NCBI GenBank assembly: GCA_029204225.1
Contig: CM055097.1
Location: 53,995,592-54,059,591 of the forward strand
DNA: 64,000 bases
Direction: 5' to 3'
DNA from: Diphasiastrum complanatum
Lineage: Eukaryota; Streptophyta; Lycopodiopsida; Lycopodiales; Lycopodiaceae
This document shows, one piece after another, positions 57,744 through 64,000 of this stretch (position 1 is the stretch's first letter; every line of letters begins with the position of its first letter). The position numbers were made by a program, and so were the translations under genes. The notes under the pieces were generated by a model. The model was not told where the DNA came from. It did no database searches and was given only the letters and a program-made list of their open reading frames with translations.

Positions 57744-59395
57744 ATGGCAAACATGGGAGAGTCCATTTTGAGTGAAAGTAGCAAATTGGACGGGATTTCC
57801 AACTATGCAGTGTGGAAATTCAAAATGAAAAACATACTGATGGAGAAAGATGTGTGGGAAGTCGTCACAGGTGATGAGAGAAGACCGCCAAATGAAACGG
57901 ATATCAAAGTGTTCGACAAAAAGATGAGGAAAGCTTTGACCTTCAATAACTTGGCAGTAAAGGATCACATCATTACCCACATTTGTGATGTTGTTACACC
58001 CAGACAGGCATGGGATGTGCTAAAGGAGCATTCAAGATGTCAAATCTGTCAAGAATCATGTTTCTGAATTCAAAGCTGAATAGTGTCCGAATGGAACAAG
58101 GAGAGCACATTCAGACGTATATGACCAGAATCAAAACAATGAGGGGTGAACTGCATTCTATTGGTGAGCGCATATGTGATGTGGACCTGGTGCACAATGC
58201 ATTGTGCGGCATTGTAGAACCCTATCAGATGTTTGTGAGCGGAATAGCATCAAGAGAAAGATTGCCAACCTTTGACGAGCTCACAGGAATCTTGATGCGG
58301 GAAGAGCAACGGTGAGAAATGGTGAAAGCTAGACGTCAGAATAATGACGATCAGGCACTTGCGACACCCCAAAAACAAGGCAAGGGCAAGGGCAAGAAGA
58401 AGTTTAAACAACAATTTGCCAAGTCTCAGGAGGATGAGGGATCTTCCAGTAAGACCAAGAAGAAAGGCAAGTGCTTTCATTGTGGTAAAAAGGGCCATTG
58501 GAAGAGTGAATGTCGCAAATTCCTGGCGGAACAAGACAAGGGGAAACCAAAACAAGCAGGGAACCTTGTTGATGAGGGTGAGATTAAAGACTCTAGCATC
58601 TTCATATCTGCATTGTCATCTAATCAAGATGATCAAGCATGGTATATTGACTCGGGGGCCACATGACACATGACGGGTAACAAGAATTGGCTCAATTGCT
58701 TGAAAGTGTTGGATAATGGAATGTTCGTTTCACAAGCAAATGGCGATGTGTGCAAGATCAAGGGGATAGGCACCATTTCAATCCAACCACCTGATGGCAA
58801 AAGCAGGATTATCAGGGAGGTACTTTACGTACCAGGTTTGAAGAAAAATCTACTTTTTGTTGGAGTCATTACTGATCAAAAGTTGAAAGTAGAATTTTCC
58901 CATGATCGTTGCTTTGTGAAGGATGTGAACCAAAAGTTCAAAGTTATTGCGGATGGAGTAAAGGAGCCCAATACAAAATTGTACAGGTTGAATGCTACAA
59001 TCGAGGGGCAACATGGACTCGTATAGTCCATTCCATCGCAAACTGAGTTGTGGCATAAGAGGCTTGGTCACTTGAACTTGGGAAGCCTCAGTTTGATGAG
59101 AAAATTGGAGATGGTAACAAGATTGCCTACCATAGAAGACCACTTGAAATCCATGTGCGAATCATGTGTATATGAGAAGCAGCATCGAGAGAAGTTCAAT
59201 AAAGGTGGTGTTATAAGAACAAAGAACATCTTGGATATAATCCACACAGATTTTTGTGGGCCTATGAGGACCATGTCCTTAGGCAAAGCCTTCTATTTCA
59301 TGACCTTTATTGATGATATGTCATGTAAGACGTGGATCTACTTCTTGAAGAAGAAATCGGATGCATTTGACAATTTCAAGAGCTTCAAAGCATTG
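57744..59395 (+). pseudogene. Ty1/copia gag-protease-integrase fragment
   Basis: Gag starts at ATG 57744 (MANMGESILSESSKLDGISN, YAVWKFKMKNILMEKDVWEV). One frameshift lies at 58010-58067. Gag ends with a clear CCHC knuckle, CFHCGKKGHWKSEC. The copia protease active site follows as WYIDSGAT*HMTG, then LYVPGLKKNLLFVGVITDQK. The pre-integrase domain LWHKRLGHLNLGSLSLMRKL leads to the zinc block CESCVYEKQHREKF and the first catalytic Asp (DIIHTDFCGPM). Homology stops after FDNFKSFKAL near 59395, so the second Asp, Glu, RT and RNase H are absent. Stops at 58313, 58667 and 59024 sit where family members have Arg or Gln. The protease Asp is intact. Confidence 0.9.
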
Positions 59396-61142
59396 GGAGT
59401 TGAACCTGATCACAAGAATTTTTCACCTGTAACTGGCATACCAAGCCTACCTCTCACTTCTGATTGCTTGTCCTCTCAAAATTGTCGCCAATGATGAGTA
59501 GTCACGCGTCCAAATCCTTGGAAAAAAAAAAAGCTTAATCCGAGCAGTGGTCCCCCCAAGCATCGCTGGCACCACCTACGAGGGCAGCCCTAATTGCCAA
59601 AGTACACTTCTATCGCCAATACTAGCTTTCTCCACACAATTCCGCTACCATTTGCTCCCATACTACATTTATCGATTCCAAATGCCCTGTTACCCTGTTA
59701 GAAGTAAGCAATAATGATTTAGAAGTGATTATGCCTCAATGTACCACCCTGTAGCAGGTTTCACCAACCAAAAATTGTCCCAAATTTGGCCCTATGGTAC
59801 CCAAATAGTGAATGTAGCCCATCACTAGATCACCCGCACTCCGCTTGATAGAATGGTGATGAAAACACCCCGAAACGCATTTTTTTCCCTGTTCTATGAC
59901 GTCGCTCTGTTTGCTGGCTCTGATCAGCCAGTTTCAGGGGTCCTTTTGGCCCAAGGATGGCCAAAATAGATGCCTTCTAGCCAAAGATCTCCCTTTCCAA
60001 GGGGTGACTTGCAAATTTGAACTGATTTTTCATAATGAAGATTTTTAATGAAGTGAAGTTCACTTTGAACTTTGGGTCCCTTCACTCAATTTCAGAGTGA
60101 AAATTTTTAATGAGAATGAAGGCTAATTTGCCTTTCATAGCCCTTCGGGCCCCTCCTCTCATCATCCATTGGTGGTTTCATATCCAACGGCCCATGATTG
60201 ATTTCTCATGGCCAATCTCCACCGTCAATCTGCCTCAGGTTTGATCCAACAGTTTTGCTTGATCATATGCAATGAATCCACCTCCTACAGCCGCTGGACC
60301 CTCCGAAGCGCTACGCGCCTGGCCCGTCTCACCGCGCGCTAGTTCTCTCCTCCTCTTCTCACATCTTTCTGCATAGCTCCCAACTATGGCTAATACCAGG
60401 GTTTTCTGGAGCCCCCATAGATCTGATCCAGCTCCTCAGATACATCATGGCTGTCCACAGTTGTCTGCAACTTGTAGCGCCCATCAATTGCGCCCTTCCT
60501 TGGCTTCTCACATCATGACAATCAGTTTTGTACAAAGAAAAATCCAAGAATTTTCACCTGTAAATTCTAGCCAGAGAAGAATGGAGAATACTTGGGCTTT
60601 GCTCAGCCTTTCTCTGAGCTTTCTCTTGCAACTTTCTTCCTCACGGAGGTTGCCCTACCTCTGGCACTCCGATGCAATTTACAGTTTGACAATGGGTCTG
60701 GTATCGACTGCAAACAAGCTGATTTTCCTAGAAATCCGTCAACACCCCACAAAACTAGAAATTTCCCAAATTTCCTCTATTTTCAACCAAATTTGACCCT
60801 GTAAATTGCTATGGCTCTCTGTCACTGCTCTTTGCAAACCCATGCAAGCCCACTTGTGCCAAACGGTTGTCCGCACAGTGAATTATGAGGCCTCCATCGA
60901 TGATTTTTCTAAAACCACCGAAACTGCAAGTTTCTCCGTGAATTCTCCCCGGAATCCACCTATGACGATTATTTTGATCTTCCTCGAAGCATCGATCGAA
61001 GGAATTTTGTTGTCTTCTGCCATCCGGACTGCCTATACCAGGATGGAGTCCTCTCTCCTGAGATGCTTTGAGTGCTATTTCTTCTGGTGAAAGATGCTAT
61101 CCCATATCTCCACCGGATCGTGCATACCTGCAACACCCTGAC
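59396..61142 (-). other. Leader and internal region of element F
   Basis: Minus-strand leader inside the primer site. No gag-like frame is recognised. A plus-strand frame of 136 codons near 60386 shows no family signature and is probably chance. A GC-rich patch lies near 60295-60345. Confidence 0.5.
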
Positions 61143-61154
61143 GCTCTGATGCCA
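61143..61154 (-). other. Primer-binding site, initiator-Met tRNA type, one mismatch (minus)
   Basis: The minus strand reads TGGCATCAGAGC, one transition from TGGTATCAGAGC, directly at the LTR edge. Confidence 0.85.
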
Positions 61155-61585
61155 TGTTAAAATTCCGATAGAATCTAGTGCAGTATGCATATCACATAAC
61201 ACAATCACCATAGCCACTCCTCACAAGCTTTCAAAGATGGCACAACAAAACATTGTACATATAGAGTATTCACAAACTGCATGAAAAGACAGGCGTCCTA
61301 AAATTGGCCTACCACCTGTCAAACTAAGGTCGGGGGCCCAGTATGGCCAAATTCGACCGACAAACTTGGGACATGCCTCCAAGTATAGCAAGTACTGTAA
61401 ATAACTCTGTACATGCTAATTTTTTCTACGTGTGGCTACTCGGCTAACCGAAGTATCCGGCTATGGGATCAGTGCCCAATCAATATATCTTGACGGGTCA
61501 CGTCCCGATCACAACCATATAGAATAAACCAAATAAACTGTACAGTACTTACATCATCACATTTAGAGCTTATACTAATGAATCA
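61155..61585 (-). repeat. LTR, right copy (5' LTR on the minus strand)
   Basis: TGTTAAAATTCCGATAGAATC to TATACTAATGAATCA, the partner of 55344-55790. Confidence 0.9.
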
Positions 61586-62989
61586 GATCAAATCTGATTT
61601 CTAACTCGACTCATTGTTAGGATAACAAGATTTAAATTGTTTCACCCATATACTTATGTTTCAGTATAAAAAGAACAAATTGTTCCCGTGCATCCCTGGA
61701 AAAGTAGCCAACGATGGAATACCATTACCTATTATAGGCTCCCTTTTCATACAAAATTACTCCAAACATATCCCATGCAAAAAACCAAGCATCCAAAAAA
61801 ATTCATGCAGCTTAAAGGCCTTAGCACAACCCCCAATCAGCCGCCACCATATCCATAGAAGCCTTAATAGCCGCCACCCTAATCCAAAATCGATCCAGAA
61901 CAGTCGTTTCTGACCTCCATGCGATCCCATTGAAGCATTCCTTGGCTGACTAATCTGTTGTCAAACGCGCTCCTTCCCTAATCCTTTCCAATGACTCCAT
62001 TCAAAATTGGAATGAGCTGGATTCAATTATCATGCAACTTCTTTGAAGAATCCATAGTTTTTGCTGGAAAACAGTTTTCCAAGGGATGTTTCAAACTCAA
62101 ATCCATCACAAGAAAACGAGCTTCCAGCCACTCTTGAAGAATCTATTGGATGAGGAATCCACTCCAGAGCTTCAAGGAGGTCATTGTCAAAATATGGCTA
62201 ACAAATGAAGGTTTGCCAGAGGAGGCATGCCAGTTAGCACTACTCCTACCTTCACCTATCTTACGCCTTCTGACAGTCCACACAGAGGACTCGGGGCACA
62301 AAAAGCCACATGTTTGTTATGGCATCATCCATCAATAACCCAAAAGACAGAGACACAAGTATTAACAAAGATAACAAATAGATTTCTTGGTCCTACAGGG
62401 TTTTTTCAACCCCATGTCAGTCTTGTAGGGAACAACAATTGAACTAATCATGTTCTGGTTAAGCGACTGCAGGACATGGCTAACTGTCCATCGTTCAGAA
62501 ATTGGGACTTTAAAAGTTCAAAAACTTTGTCAACAGTTCTTCCAATCTATGTTCCTAAGCATGCGGATTCACTGGAGGATCTATTTGGCAAACCTTTTAA
62601 TCCTCAATCTGCAGCCACTAGAATCCTAACCAATATTGTCTACAGTCCATAGAAGCTGAAAATAATCAAATTCATTGACAATTTTACTATAAACTCAAAC
62701 AAGATGTCAAAATTTGGAACATTATGGACTCACATAGCAGATCCTTCTACATCATTTGAAAGTTTCCTCAAGAAACTGGAATTTACAAGTGAATTCACAC
62801 AAATTCTCTGCATCATTCAATCAAAATTAACCTTGTTGAAAAGTATGCTACTTATCCGAATTTGTGAATCCAACTCCATAATTCCCTTGAGAAAAAACAG
62901 CACTCCAACCGGGATGTAATCTAAGCGCTTCAACTTCCAAATCGACGTAGGCTTGTCTCCACACCTATCCAAGACTGCATCTTAGCCGG
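61586..62989 (-). other. Unassigned; probable leader of the next minus-strand LTR element
   Basis: About 1.4 kb directly inside the primer site at 62990. No gag frame, RNA gene or repeat is recognised. Confidence 0.5.
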
Positions 62990-63001
62990 GCTCTGATACC
63001 A
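62990..63001 (-). other. Primer-binding site, initiator-Met tRNA type (minus)
   Basis: The minus strand reads TGGTATCAGAGC, six bases inside the LTR edge. Confidence 0.88.
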
Positions 63002-63007
63002 ATATAG

Positions 63008-63479
63008 TGACCCTAAAGGATTGCCTCTAAGATGAGGATAGGAGAACACAATAAGAGAGACTATGGAGCCAAACCACCCAACCAATCCTAGATCAAAACT
63101 GGATCTAGCCCCCAAGCCATGCCATGTGAAGCAAGAGGAGAAGAGAGAAGCTGGTAACCTAACCCAATATGTCGACGGGAGAATCCCCACCTCATTACAG
63201 AGAGAGTAGAGTCCTATGCATGAAACCATGCAATCTCCATGTAGGTCAACTATAAATAGATCACATCTCTTCATGCAGTCCTCCTGCCTATATCCATCAC
63301 ACATACATGCAATACTCCATATGTCTCAATTAGAGTGTCTGGGTCCTCTCAAGGTTATTAGTCATAAACTGGCCTTGACATGGAATTAAATCACGGCGTG
63401 ACCAATAATCTTGAACACTGGAGGGCCGGTCTACCATATTAGAACTATTCCAGGTCCTTAACCGAATATGGCCATAACA
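63008..63479 (-). repeat. Minus-strand 5' LTR
   Basis: TGACCCTAAAGG at the primer side to CCATAACA at 63479, giving TG...CA and 472 bases. There is no second copy in the window. CTATAAATAG near 63249 is a TATA-like box, but it reads best on the plus strand. Confidence 0.6.
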
Positions 63480-63515
63480 CTACCTACCTACCTACGTTCC
63501 AACCTTCAAAAAAAA

Positions 63516-63950
<435 letters not shown>

Positions 63951-64000
<50 letters not shown>
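63951..64000. repeat. (CT)n microsatellite, continues beyond the window
   Basis: Fifty bases of pure CT up to the edge. Confidence 0.97.

Larger units (their letters stand above)
55344..61585 (-). mobile_element. Minus-strand LTR element without own coding genes, enclosing a plus-strand copia fragment (element F)
   Basis: Two direct LTRs (447 and 431 bases) and a primer site inside the right copy define a minus-strand element of 6.2 kb. No gag or Pol of matching orientation is recognised. The only coding remains, copia gag to integrase at 57.7-59.4 kb, are on the plus strand and so came from another element. Flanking pentamers CGGCT and GATCA do not match, and the polypurine tract expected beside the left LTR is not on the expected strand. 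Either it is a non-autonomous large-retrotransposon derivative that received an insertion, or the two LTRs come from separate copies. Confidence 0.65.

Noticed and set aside
60386-60796. 136-codon plus-strand frame
   Set aside because: It lies in the leader of a minus-strand LTR element and shows no recognisable domain.

Overview
This is land-plant nuclear DNA from a large, retrotransposon-dominated genome. The evidence is nested Ty3/gypsy and Ty1/copia LTR retrotransposons primed by plant initiator-Met or Asp tRNAs, a LINE relic, long (GA)n/(CT)n microsatellites, plant telo-box motifs, and one recognisable plant host exon: the start of an RRM RNA-binding protein whose first intron runs off into transposon sequence. 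The style fits a conifer, fern or other big-genome plant, but the species cannot be named from the sequence.

Layout: 1-3.4 kb, 5' part of a minus-strand gypsy element with an internal deletion. 5.1-5.9 kb, minus-strand gypsy integrase relic. 6.8-8.1 kb, plus-strand LINE relic. 9.05-9.2 kb, first coding exon of the RRM gene (minus). 10.8-23.3 kb, the largest element: a 12.5 kb gypsy retrotransposon with both LTRs, an Asp-tRNA-type primer site, a 1.2 kb leader, decayed gag-pro-pol, and an extra ORF of about 970 codons between pol and the 3' LTR. 24.4 kb, gag scrap. 25.6-26.3 kb, minus-strand LTR and primer site. 26.7-29.3 kb, plus-strand gypsy relic. 31.4-38.95 kb, minus-strand gypsy relics split by a 4.05 kb copia element with matching target duplications. 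39.0-41.9 kb, two intron-bearing decayed genes that converge tail to tail: a Ulp1-like (C48) SUMO-protease pseudogene (plus) and an unrecognised gene (minus). 42.2-45.65 kb, coiled-coil and gag relics plus rearranged LTRs. 45.67-50.76 kb, chromodomain-type gypsy element. 50.84-52.33 kb, gypsy relic. 55.3-61.6 kb, a minus-strand LTR pair enclosing a plus-strand copia gag-integrase fragment. 62.99-63.5 kb, minus-strand primer site and LTR. 63.5-64 kb, (CT)n, a G-rich minisatellite, then (CT)n.

No retroelement here looks autonomous. Most nonsense codons read as C-to-T or G-to-A changes of CGA, CAG or TGG. Four independent elements have lost the protease and/or the reverse-transcriptase catalytic region while keeping flanking gag, RNase H or integrase pieces. 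The observations most worth following are: the extra coiled-coil ORF of the 12.5 kb element, with a possible related relic at 42.2 kb; dense short motifs on both strands (CTTCGCC in one element, ACTCGCC in another) in long untranslated leaders; the C48 protease pseudogene with intact splice junctions; and the isolated RRM exon.
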